Shown one piece after another: positions 6,478 to 13,428 of a DNA stretch of 16,398 nucleotides. The stretch covers positions 1 through 16,398 of the forward strand of contig JBBQYL010000111.1 in NCBI GenBank assembly GCA_038208735.1. The letters are read 5' to 3'. The translations under genes were made by a program, and so were the position numbers. The stretch comes from Scleromatobacter sp038208735 (GTDB lineage: Bacteria; Pseudomonadota; Gammaproteobacteria; Burkholderiales; Burkholderiaceae_C). The notes under the pieces were generated by a model. That model saw only the letters and a program-made list of their open reading frames with translations. It was not told where the DNA came from and searched no databases. Position 1 is the first letter of the stretch, and each line of letters begins with the position of its first letter.

Positions 6478-6508
6478 GCAGACGGTCGCGAAAGGCTGCT
6501 CCTGGCCG
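6478..6508 (+). repeat. Short repeat copy A (GCAGACGGTCG-N13-CTGGCCG)
   Basis: GCAGACGGTCG and CTGGCCG are separated by exactly 13 nt. The same two words with the same spacing recur at 6964-6994. This copy lies about 20 nt past the stop of the small membrane protein gene, in the spacer 6267-6527, which otherwise holds no gene and must contain the promoter of the toxin-immunity pair. Confidence 0.6.
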
Positions 6509-6527
6509 AGTTCAGGCATCCGGCACC

Positions 6528-6884
6528 TCATTGAACAGGCTTTCGATGCTTCTGGAAAAGCGTGATAGCCGAAACCGCGGCGCTCACGATGATCGGGGCG
6601 AGGAAGCACCAAGCGTAGTAAGCCATGTGCGAATACGGCCGGGACAGCCATTGAGCGAACGAACCCGCTGGTGCGAGCACCGGGGCGGCAAGGCCGGCGA
6701 GGAAACCGAGCACCATGAATGAGCTCAGCCAGAGTTCCGAGTGGGGTAGAGGTTGACGCTGACCTGGGCGCTTCTCTAGTCGAAGGAACGTACCGAAGCA
6801 ATGTCGATAGAGGATTGCATTAGCGACGAGCAGCGCGAGAACCAGCATGGCTGCAATCAGAAGGTAGTAAGTCAGCGCTGGCAT
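6528..6884 (-). CDS. Small three-helix membrane protein of unknown function
   Basis: The ATG at 6884 is preceded by AAAGGTG at a good distance and gives 118 residues. An open extension to 6911 would add only MQGTSKGVH. Three hydrophobic segments are visible: LTYYLLIAAMLVLALLVANA (about 4-23), SSFMVLGFLAGLAAPVLA (about 54-71) and a third running YAWCFLAPIIVSAAV to AITLF (about 89-108). The loop between the first two is basic (RLEKRPGQRQ), predicting an inside orientation. No family recognised. It sits in the minus-strand series between the DUF7661 gene and the AHH toxin, with copies of one short repeat on both sides, so it may be a mobile module of its own. It could be membrane immunity for a pore-forming or lipid-targeting toxin, but nothing in the sequence shows this. 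Confidence 0.65.
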   Translation of the reverse strand: MPALTYYLLIAAMLVLALLVANAILYRHCFGTFLRLEKRPGQRQPLPHSELWLSSFMVLGFLAGLAAPVLAPAGSFAQWLSRPYSHMAYYAWCFLAPIIVSAAVSAITLFQKHRKPVQ

Positions 6885-7245
6885 ATGGACACCTTTCGAC
6901 GTTCCCTGCAACCCGCGACGTCATTGCCCAGCTGGCATGCCACGCGCATTTTGTGGCCTCCGAGCAGACGGTCGTCAATGCCCGTTTCTGGCCGGTTTTT
7001 GAAGTCCCGGTCGGCAGTCGAGACTGGTACAGACGCTTCGGCGTTCCGTTCGCCGGCGTTGCGCATTCGTGCAGTAGATCCGCCAGGTACTGTAGCAACT
7101 CGTCGTCAAGCACAAAGTCTGGAACGGCGATGTCCGGCGCGGCACGCCGCTTTCCTTCCTCACCTAAGAGGAAGCACTTGCGGCCAGTCTCAGTCGACTG
7201 CACGGCAATGCGCCGTCCGTATACCTCGAATCGCAGTTCGCTCAT
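6820..7245 (-). CDS. DUF7661 protein with aberrant C-terminal extension
   Basis: The ATG at 7245 gives MSELRFEVYGRRIAVQ, GRKCFLLGEEGKRR and DELLQYLADLLHE, then ATPANGTPKRLYQ. This is the complete signature of the small DUF7661 family (usually about 70 aa, ending soon after the KRL motif), whose function is unknown to me. Here the frame does not stop: it runs another ~65 residues of Ser/Arg/Cys-rich sequence to 6820. Much of that extension is antisense to the repeat at 6964-6994, and it overlaps the 5' end of the membrane-protein gene. I infer that the native 3' end was replaced or shifted when the repeat was joined. The first 75 residues are well supported; the extension is probably not native. 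Confidence 0.7.
   Translation of the reverse strand: MSELRFEVYGRRIAVQSTETGRKCFLLGEEGKRRAAPDIAVPDFVLDDELLQYLADLLHECATPANGTPKRLYQSRLPTGTSKTGQKRALTTVCSEATKCAWHASWAMTSRVAGNVERCPYASADLLPSDCSHAGSRAARR
6964..6994 (+). repeat. Short repeat copy B (GCAGACGGTCG-N13-CTGGCCG)
   Basis: Second copy of the element at 6478-6508, with identical end words and identical 13-nt spacing; the interior differs. It lies inside the 3' extension of the DUF7661 frame and about 80 nt upstream of the membrane-protein start, so copies A and B bracket that gene in direct orientation, 486 nt apart. Confidence 0.6.
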
Positions 7246-7568
7246 GTCGCTCTCGATTGTGCGCAAAAGTTGGGTAGCCCCAAACCATACTCTCGCGACT
7301 GACAGGTCATGGCCGACACAAGACCGTCGACAGCCAGCATGTCCACAGTCGACTTGCGCTTGATCGAACCTCGTCCCAGTCGCTCCGCACGGGGAACGAG
7401 CGGCTTTGTCCGAGCGACCTTGCGCCCTTGGGCGCCAGGGCTCGAAGCCGCGGGTCGTCAAAGCAGCCAGGCTGGCCGGCCGGCACCTGCTGCACACTCT
7501 TGGCTGACCTTGTCGATTTCCGATCTTCTCGTTCGTCGTCGGTGCATCACCTCATCAAAGGACTTCCC
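7246..7568. other. Gene-free divergent spacer
   Basis: This 323-nt spacer separates the divergent DUF7661 and YciI genes and should hold both promoters. The only structure I see is a small hairpin TTGGG-TAGC-CCCAA at 7270-7283, 25 nt upstream of the DUF7661 start. No coding frame, strong promoter match or terminator is supported. Confidence 0.4.
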
Positions 7569-7940
7569 ATGAAATACCTTGGACTCGCCTACTTCACGCC
7601 CGAAAGATTCGCCGCGATGGCGCCCGGCGACGTCAAGAACTTGGTGAGCCAATGTCCCCCGTTGGACGAGAAGATGCGCGCGACCGGCAAGGTTCTGGTC
7701 TCCGCGTCCCTGGGTGACCTGGCCGACTGGAGGACGCTTCGCCCGCGCAGCGGCAAGACGGAGATCATCGATGGGCCGTATACCGAGTCGAAGGAAGTGG
7801 TCGGCGGCCTGTTCATCATCGACGCTGACAGCCGCGACGAGGCATTGCGCATCGCCTCCATGCACCCGGCTGCCACGCTGGGCGAGGAAGGCGGATGGGC
7901 CGTCGAACTCATCCCCATGGATTTCTATCTGACCCCGTAA
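7569..7940 (+). CDS. YciI-family (DGPF domain) protein
   Basis: This 123-aa protein starts at ATG 7569, with AAAGGA 7 nt upstream. It has the YCII-related domain used in DGPF proteins: MKYLGLAYFTPERFAAM at the N-terminus, then LVSASLGDLADWRTLRPRSG, the diagnostic EIIDGPYTESKEVVGG (about 67-82), FIIDADSRDEALRIAS, and WAVELIPMDFY at the C-terminus. In other bacteria these dimeric ferredoxin-like proteins are often found beside ECF sigma factor genes; none is present here. Biochemical function in this subfamily is not established. It points toward the DUF6714 gene, with 45 nt between their stops and no clear terminator. Confidence 0.9.
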   Translation: MKYLGLAYFTPERFAAMAPGDVKNLVSQCPPLDEKMRATGKVLVSASLGDLADWRTLRPRSGKTEIIDGPYTESKEVVGGLFIIDADSRDEALRIASMHPAATLGEEGGWAVELIPMDFYLTP

Positions 7941-7985
7941 GGTCGAGCACGCTCAAGACCCGGCACCGCCCGCGCCCTTCCGGCC

Positions 7986-8456
7986 TCACTCGTCCACGCC
8001 CTTCGGAATCGCCCCGGGCGTCCACCACTCCGACAACACCAGGGCCGCCAGGTCCGTGCTGGCGGAGGACTCGCTGTAGGCCATCACGTCGAGAAAGCGC
8101 AGCACCGCGGTCTCCTGCGGCTTGCTGAGCGAGCCCAGGCGCGGCGGGTCGCGATCGGGCGGTCGGAACGACGTGAGCAGCGCGTCGGTGACGTCGCTGC
8201 GCTCGCTGATGTGGCGCAGCGCGTACTCCATCATGAACGGCAGGTAGTGGCGCCACGACGTGGCGTCGAGGTAGCCGCTGCCCCAAGGGTGCGCTTCGAG
8301 GGTTTCGTCGGAAACCGCGTCGACCAGGACGTCGAACGGCGGCACCGGCTTGTCGACGTCGAGCGCGTCGCCGCCGCGCAGCGTCATGGTCGGGAAGGCG
8401 GTGCCTTCGGCGGAGAACGCCGCGAAGATGTCGGCGATGAGTTCGGTGTGGGGCAT
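7986..8456 (-). CDS. DUF6714 family protein
   Basis: The 156-aa product starts MPHTELIADIFAAF and carries the family's recognisable middle and C-terminal blocks: WRHYLPFMMEYALRHI, DALLTSFRPPDRDPPRLGSL, and QETAVLRFLDVMAYSES followed by LVLSEWWTP. Function is unknown; DUF6714 proteins are soluble, helical and about this size. The ATG at 8456 is chosen because the conserved N-terminal helix begins there, although the ribosome-binding site is poor; the frame is open well upstream into the histidine kinase region, which is coincidental. It lies downstream of the two-component genes on the same strand, with 145 nt carrying two small hairpins between. Confidence 0.8.
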   Translation of the reverse strand: MPHTELIADIFAAFSAEGTAFPTMTLRGGDALDVDKPVPPFDVLVDAVSDETLEAHPWGSGYLDATSWRHYLPFMMEYALRHISERSDVTDALLTSFRPPDRDPPRLGSLSKPQETAVLRFLDVMAYSESSASTDLAALVLSEWWTPGAIPKGVDE

Positions 8457-8548
8457 GTGCGGATCGTTCGCGCGTGGTGCGGTCGCGCAGGGGGAACGGA
8501 ATTCGAGGCCACTACTGTCGCATATCCAGCCGCCGATCTTCCGGGTCA

Positions 8549-8599
8549 GGCCTTGACCTGACGCAGCCAACGGCCAGGGGTCACGCCTTGACCTGACGC
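8549..8599. repeat. Twin hairpin direct repeat downstream of the kinase gene
   Basis: CCTTGACCTGACGC occurs at 8551-8564 and again at 8586-8599, 35 nt apart. On the minus strand each copy belongs to a small inverted repeat, GGTCA-AGGCS-TGACC (5-bp stem, 5-nt loop). They lie within 55 nt after the stop of the histidine kinase gene. They could form a weak termination or mRNA-stabilising structure, but there is no T-tract. Confidence 0.6.
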
Positions 8600-8601
8600 C
8601 A

Positions 8602-10437
8602 CTATTCGAGCGACTGGGCCACCAGTTGGTTGAAAGCAGCCCGCAGCTGCGCCGCGCGCACCGGCTTGTGCAGCAGCGTGAGCCCGCTGTCGCGCGCCGC
8701 CTGCAGCGAGGCCGCGTGCGACTCGCCGGTGACCAGGCAGGCCAGCACCGGCGCGCCGCGCAGGGCCCGCAACGCGGCCACGGCGCCGATGCCGTCGCGC
8801 GAGCCGGGCAACCGCAGGTCGGCCAGCACCAGGTCGAGCACGGGCAGGCGCGGAGACAGCGCCAGCGCCGCGTCGGCATCGGCCGCTGCGTGCACCACGC
8901 AGCCCCACTGCTCCAGCAGCATGGCCACGCCCTCGCGGATGGACGCCTCGTCGTCGATCACCAGCACCACGCGGCCCTGGAGCAGGTCGTCGCCCGCGAG
9001 CGGGGGCGCGGGTACCGGCTGCGCCTCGAGCGCCCGCGCGTGCACGGCGGGCACGCGCAGGCGGAACACCGAGCCGGCGCCGGGCCGTGAGCGCAGGCCC
9101 AGCTCGCCGCCCACCAGGCGTCCGATGCGACGCGCGATGGCCAGCCCCAGGCCGAGGCCCTGGCGGCGATCGCGCTGCGGGTTGTGCAGCTGCACGAACT
9201 CGTCGAACACGCGCGACTGGTCGGCCACGGCGATGCCCACGCCGCTGTCGCGGCACTCGATGCGCCAGCCGAGCTCGCCGGCGTCGTCGACGTCGCGGCG
9301 CACCGCCAACAGCACGCCGCCGCGCTCGGTGTAGCGCAACGCGTTGCTCACCAGGTTGCCCAGCACGCGCTGCAGCAGCGTCAGGTCGGTGAGAGCCCAA
9401 GCCTCGGTGGGCACGGCGGCCAGCGCCAGCCCCTTGGCATCCGCCAGCGGCTGCAACTGGCGCACCACCTTGTCCAGCAACGGCTGCAGGGGCTGGGGCG
9501 CCAGCCGGGCCTCCACCACGCCGGCGTCGAGCCTGGACACGTCGAGGATCACGTTGAACAGGTCCTCCAGCGCGTCGATGTTGGTCTGGATGCTGGCAAC
9601 GGCCTGCTGCGCTCGCTCGTCCAGCACCAGCCCGTGCAACGAGGCCGAGAACAGGCCCAGCGCGTGCAGCGGCTGGCGCAGGTCGTGGCTGGCGGCCGCG
9701 AGAAACTGGCTCTTGGCCAGGTTGGCCTGCTCGGCCTGCGCCCGCGCCGACTCCGCAGCAGCGGTCTGCGCGGCCAGCTTCACCAGCAGCTCGCGGTTCT
9801 CGAAGCGCACGCGCAGCGATTCGCGGATGCTCGCACCCTGCACGCGGCAGAACAGCGTGAGGATGCCGGCATAGGCCGCCGAGGCGAGGCCCAGCGCGAG
9901 GAAGTCGCCGCGCCCTTCCGCCGCCAGCCGCACCAGCACCGTGATGAACACGGGCCAGATGAACCACAGCACCGCGGGCCGGAAATACGCGTTGCCGGAT
10001 ACCGAGCCGCCCGTGATGCCGTACAGCCCGCACAACGTGAACGCGATGGCCAGCGGCTGGCGGTCGTCCAGGAACAGCGCCGCGGCCACGGCCCACACCG
10101 CGCCGGCGAACGCCATGTAGGCAGCGTAGCGGCGCGCCCACCGGCGTGCGTTGTCGACGTCCACCGCGGCGCGGCGATATGCGAAGTACACCCAGCCACG
10201 ATGCCCCTGCGCCACCGCCTGCAGGCCCAGCCAGCCACCGAGCCACGCGGCCGGCACCTTGCCGTGCAGCGTGGCCGCCATGTAGGCCGTCACCACCATC
10301 GCGGCCACGAACGAGTTGGGGATCTGGCGGAACAGCGTGCGCACGCAGGCCAGGTCGATCTCGCGTTCGAGCGCGTCGTTCGCCGCGTCGGGCACGGGCG
10401 CCGCAGCCACGGGCAAGGCCGCGACGACGGCGCTCAC
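8602..10437 (-). CDS. Hybrid membrane sensor histidine kinase
   Basis: This 611-aa protein starts at GTG 10437, overlapping the response-regulator stop as GTGA. Residues about 42-197 hold roughly six hydrophobic helices and no periplasmic sensor domain, so sensing is probably within the membrane. A coiled linker (about 210-240) leads to the dimerisation box AAASHDLRQPLHALGLF with phospho-His251, the N box NLVSNALRYT (361-370), the G1 box DSGVGI (397-402) and the G2 box QGLGLGLAIARRI. A C-terminal receiver domain follows, with acidic pair D495/D496, phospho-acceptor D540 (LVLADLRLPG), T570 and K591. All catalytic residues are present. The receiver at its own C-terminus suggests an internal phosphorelay step or feedback. 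The signal is not evident. Confidence 0.93.
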   Translation of the reverse strand: MSAVVAALPVAAAPVPDAANDALEREIDLACVRTLFRQIPNSFVAAMVVTAYMAATLHGKVPAAWLGGWLGLQAVAQGHRGWVYFAYRRAAVDVDNARRWARRYAAYMAFAGAVWAVAAALFLDDRQPLAIAFTLCGLYGITGGSVSGNAYFRPAVLWFIWPVFITVLVRLAAEGRGDFLALGLASAAYAGILTLFCRVQGASIRESLRVRFENRELLVKLAAQTAAAESARAQAEQANLAKSQFLAAASHDLRQPLHALGLFSASLHGLVLDERAQQAVASIQTNIDALEDLFNVILDVSRLDAGVVEARLAPQPLQPLLDKVVRQLQPLADAKGLALAAVPTEAWALTDLTLLQRVLGNLVSNALRYTERGGVLLAVRRDVDDAGELGWRIECRDSGVGIAVADQSRVFDEFVQLHNPQRDRRQGLGLGLAIARRIGRLVGGELGLRSRPGAGSVFRLRVPAVHARALEAQPVPAPPLAGDDLLQGRVVLVIDDEASIREGVAMLLEQWGCVVHAAADADAALALSPRLPVLDLVLADLRLPGSRDGIGAVAALRALRGAPVLACLVTGESHAASLQAARDSGLTLLHKPVRAAQLRAAFNQLVAQSLE

Positions 10438-11096
10438 GCCGATTGCCCGTCGAGATCGGCCACGAAGTCCGCCGACTCGATCAGCCCCCTGCGCTGCGCC
10501 TGCAGCAGCGCCTGCACGCGCGACGACGCGCCCAGCGCGTGGAACAGGCCCGTGAGGTGCGCGCGTACGGTGCGCTCGGCGATCTGCAGGCTGCGCGCCA
10601 TCTCCTTGTTGGACTTGCCGCGCGCCAGCATGTCGAGCACGGCGCACTGGCGCTGCGAGAGCTCGGCCGGCGCCTGCTCGACCGAGCGCAGCGCCACCAG
10701 CATGCTGAAATCGACGCCGCCAGCGAGAACGGTCTCGATGCTGGCCACGATGCGCGCCAGCGGCCACGACTTGGCGATGAAGCCCGAGGCGCCGCGGCGG
10801 CGCGCCGTCTCGATGATGCCCGCATCGAGACGGCCCGACACCAGCACGCGCGGCAGCAGCGGCAGCGCCGCGCCGAAGCGGGTGATGGCCTCGAGGCCGC
10901 TGGAGTTGGGCAACACCAGGTCCAGCAGCACGAGCTCGATGTCGGCGTCGGCGGTTGCGCGGGCCAGGCCGTCCTCCACCGTCTCGGCGCTGACCAGGGC
11001 CAGGCCGCCGCCGGCATGCCGCAGCGCGCTGGCCAGGCCCTCGTGATAGAGCGGGTGGTCATCGACCAGCAGGATCTTGCGATTCGGCAGCGTCAT
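10434..11096 (-). CDS. LuxR/NarL-type response regulator
   Basis: A 220-aa two-domain regulator. The receiver domain has the acidic pair D12/D13 (KILLVDDHPLYHEGL), phospho-acceptor D59 (ELVLLDLVLPNSSG), S87 and K109 (GFIAKSWPL). A GerE-type helix-turn-helix follows: LSQRQCAVLDMLARGKSNKEMARSL, then IAERTVRAHLTGLFHALG, about 145-190. It should bind DNA as a dimer when phosphorylated by the kinase encoded immediately downstream (4-nt overlap, translational coupling). It is divergent from ribA with a 169-nt gap, which must hold its promoter. The ribosome-binding site before the ATG is weak. Target genes are not deducible from the sequence. Confidence 0.93.
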   Translation of the reverse strand: MTLPNRKILLVDDHPLYHEGLASALRHAGGGLALVSAETVEDGLARATADADIELVLLDLVLPNSSGLEAITRFGAALPLLPRVLVSGRLDAGIIETARRRGASGFIAKSWPLARIVASIETVLAGGVDFSMLVALRSVEQAPAELSQRQCAVLDMLARGKSNKEMARSLQIAERTVRAHLTGLFHALGASSRVQALLQAQRRGLIESADFVADLDGQSA

Positions 11097-11265
11097 CGTG
11101 TCGTGGCGCGATGCGCCACCCTCCGGGAGCCTCGAATCGGGCCCGATCCCGCGATTCTGGGCTCGGACGACGGGTTTGTGTTCCCCCCAAAAGGGTTGGC
11201 GGGAACCGCGTGCCCGAGGGGACTTTCCCGGGCGAACTAAAATCGCGGCTCAACTCCAGGCTCGC

Positions 11266-11880
11266 ATGTCCTTCTCCCTCGAACGCGCTTCCTGCCTGCT
11301 CAACACCGCCTACGGCGACTTCCAACTGCACGGGTTCAAGGACCTGGCCACGGGACTCGAACACGCGGCGTTGTGCCTGGGCGACGTCTCCTCGCCGCCG
11401 CCGGTGCTCACGCGCATGCATTCCGAGTGCCTCACCGGCGACGCGTTCGGCAGCTGCCACTGCGACTGCGGCCCGCAACTGCGCGGCGCGCTGCAGGCCA
11501 TCGCCAAGGAAGGCCGCGGCATCGTGCTGTACCTGCGCCAGGAAGGCCGCGGCATCGGCCTGCTGAACAAGATCCGCGCCTACGCGCTGCAGGAGCAAGG
11601 CGCCGACACGCTGGACGCCAACCGCCTGCTGGGCCTGCCGGCGGATGCGCGCGACTACGGCATCGCCGCGGCCATGCTGCGCGAACTGGGAGCCGCGGAC
11701 GTGCGGCTGATGACCAACAACCCCACCAAGATCGCCAGCCTCGAGGCGCACGGCATCGTCATCAGCGAGCGGGTGCCGCTGCAGGTGGGACGCAATCGCA
11801 AGAACGGCGCCTACCTCGACACCAAGGCGCACCGCATGGGGCACCTGTTCGACGTGCTGCGCGAGCCCAGCGACGAATAG
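11266..11880 (+). CDS. ribA: GTP cyclohydrolase II
   Basis: A 204-aa RibA that opens the first step of riboflavin synthesis, converting GTP to the diaminopyrimidine ribosylamino phosphate with release of formate and pyrophosphate. The zinc site is complete (HSECLTGDAFGSCHCDCG, Cys55, Cys66, Cys68, with the same spacing as E. coli RibA). The catalytic segment YLRQEGRGIGLLNKIRAY, DANRLLGLPADARDYG and the guanine-binding MTNNPTKI are all present. It is a stand-alone RibA rather than a RibBA fusion. ATG 11266 is preferred (CCAGG upstream); the frame is open earlier but without protein-like sequence. No FMN riboswitch consensus is visible in the 169-nt leader. The stop TAG directly abuts the stop of the convergent GGDEF gene. 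Confidence 0.96.
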   Translation: MSFSLERASCLLNTAYGDFQLHGFKDLATGLEHAALCLGDVSSPPPVLTRMHSECLTGDAFGSCHCDCGPQLRGALQAIAKEGRGIVLYLRQEGRGIGLLNKIRAYALQEQGADTLDANRLLGLPADARDYGIAAAMLRELGAADVRLMTNNPTKIASLEAHGIVISERVPLQVGRNRKNGAYLDTKAHRMGHLFDVLREPSDE

Positions 11881-13260
11881 TCAGGGCGCGACCGGTTCCG
11901 TCGCACAGCACTCCAGCGCGCGCTGGCGCACCTGGTTGCGACCGCCGTGCTTGGCGTCGTACATGGCCTGGTCGGCCGCGCGCAAGAGGTCGGCCGGCGT
12001 CGAATCGCGGGCATCGCACAGGGCCGCCAGGCCCACGCTGACCGAGACCGGCGCCACCAGGGGCGAGTCGGGCCGCGTGTGCAGCGCCTCCACCTGCAGC
12101 CGCACGCGCTCGGCCACGCGGGCCGCGCCGTCGAGGTCGCACGCCGGCAGCACCACCACGAATTCCTCGCCGCCGTAGCGGGCCACGAAGTCGCCGGGGC
12201 GGAGCCCGGCCTCGCGCACCGCGCCCACCACCGCGCGCAGGCACGCGTCGCCCGCGGGATGGCCGAAGCGGTCGTTGAAACTCTTGAAGTGGTCGACGTC
12301 GATCAGCAGCAGCGCCAGGTGCGCGGCGATGTCGGGCGTTCCGCCGCCCGCGTGGCGCGCGGCGCGGCGCGCGCGCTCGTGTTCCACCTGCAGCACGGCG
12401 TCGAAATGACGCCGGTTGAACGCGCCGGTGAGGCCGTCCTCGATCGCCAGCCGCTGCATGCGGTCGTTGGCCTGGTGCAGCTGCGTGGCCATGTTCTTCA
12501 GGGCCAGCAGCAGCATGCCGCACTCGTCGTCGGAGCTGCGCGGAAGCGGCGCGTCCAGCTGGCCGCTGCCCACCGCCGCGGCGAAGTCCACCGCCTGGCG
12601 CAGCGGCCGCGTGATGCTGAGCGTGAGTCGCCAGCCCACGAAGGCCGCCAGCAGCGAGGCGAGCACGGCCACCGCGCCGATGACGGCATCGATGCGCGCG
12701 GCGCGCTGGCTGAGGCCCTGGATCTCGGCGGCGATACGCTGGTTCTGCAACTGCGTGAGCTCGTCGAGCGAGCGCAGCCACGCGGCGTGCACGGGCGCCA
12801 CCTCGCGGTTGAGCGCGCGCGCCGCCATGCCGGGGTTGTAGCCGTCGACACTGGCCTGGGCGGCCGCGAACGCGGGAGCCAGCGAGCGATCCCACGCTTC
12901 GATCTGCTCGACCTGCGTCTTCTCCTCCACCGAGGCGGCGCTGGCGTCGAAGCGCCGCGCCACGGCGCGGTACGCGGTAACGTCCAGCACGATGTCCTGC
13001 ATGTCGCTCCTGGCCTCCTCGATGGAGTTCACGAGGCCCAGGCGCTGCGCCACGCGATCCTCGCGCTCCAGCATCGCCCGCATGCTGCGGATATCGGCCT
13101 GGCGCGCGCTGGACTGCTCCACCAACTGCAGCAGCGCCTCGCGCGAGTGGCGCGAGCTGGAGACGGCCAGCCATGCGCCCGCGATCATCAGCAGGAGGAT
13201 CAGCGAGAAACACAGCACGAGGCGGTGTCCGATGCGGAGGTGGCGAAAGAAGGTCTTCAT
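11881..13260 (-). CDS. Membrane-anchored diguanylate cyclase (HAMP-GGDEF)
   Basis: This 459-aa protein should make cyclic di-GMP from two GTP. It has TM1 (about 13-33), a helical periplasmic region of ~155 residues (about 35-190) resembling a four-helix-bundle sensor, TM2 (about 193-211), a HAMP domain (RPLRQAVDFAAAVGSG, about 212-264) and a GGDEF domain (270-440). The active site is intact: metal-binding D321 (LLIDVDHFK) and GGEEF at 363-367. The inhibitory I-site RPGD (354-357) sits exactly five residues before it, so product feedback is expected. ATG 13260 begins MKTFFRHLRIGHRLVL, a proper signal anchor; the longer open frame to 13422 has no such feature. Upstream, 168 nt separate it from the treY stop. 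Confidence 0.94.
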   Translation of the reverse strand: MKTFFRHLRIGHRLVLCFSLILLLMIAGAWLAVSSSRHSREALLQLVEQSSARQADIRSMRAMLEREDRVAQRLGLVNSIEEARSDMQDIVLDVTAYRAVARRFDASAASVEEKTQVEQIEAWDRSLAPAFAAAQASVDGYNPGMAARALNREVAPVHAAWLRSLDELTQLQNQRIAAEIQGLSQRAARIDAVIGAVAVLASLLAAFVGWRLTLSITRPLRQAVDFAAAVGSGQLDAPLPRSSDDECGMLLLALKNMATQLHQANDRMQRLAIEDGLTGAFNRRHFDAVLQVEHERARRAARHAGGGTPDIAAHLALLLIDVDHFKSFNDRFGHPAGDACLRAVVGAVREAGLRPGDFVARYGGEEFVVVLPACDLDGAARVAERVRLQVEALHTRPDSPLVAPVSVSVGLAALCDARDSTPADLLRAADQAMYDAKHGGRNQVRQRALECCATEPVAP

Positions 13261-13428
13261 CGAGATCGCCGATCCAGCTTGCCGCGGCGCACGGCGACGC
13301 CGCGCCCTGGAAAGGGAGCGCCGTTCGATGGGATATCGACGCGCCGGGGCGGGGGTTGAGGCCCGGTCAGCGTCCGGCCGCCAAATCGTGCCGCATTTCG
13401 GTGCGCACCGAGGGCAATCCACGCCGAT

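Noticed and set aside
2273..7300. Integron cassette array (attC sites between small genes)
   Set aside because: Some words fit the core sites loosely (ACTTAAC at 2280-2286, GTTGGGT at 7269-7275), but no paired attC with complementary inner boxes could be built and no intI is present.
9184..11046. Very long plus-strand open frame (620 codons) opposite the kinase and regulator genes
   Set aside because: Its composition is Gln/Arg/His-rich and patternless. It is the antisense of conserved kinase and receiver domains, a common artefact in GC-rich DNA.
11097..11265. FMN riboswitch upstream of ribA
   Set aside because: The conserved RFN-element boxes are not visible and the leader is short. Only a short GCCCG/CGGGC-type hairpin and a TAAAAT word are present, too weak to call a regulatory element.
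11878..11883. Bidirectional terminator between ribA and the GGDEF gene
   Set aside because: The two stop codons abut with no spacer and no hairpin plus T-tract is visible at the junction.
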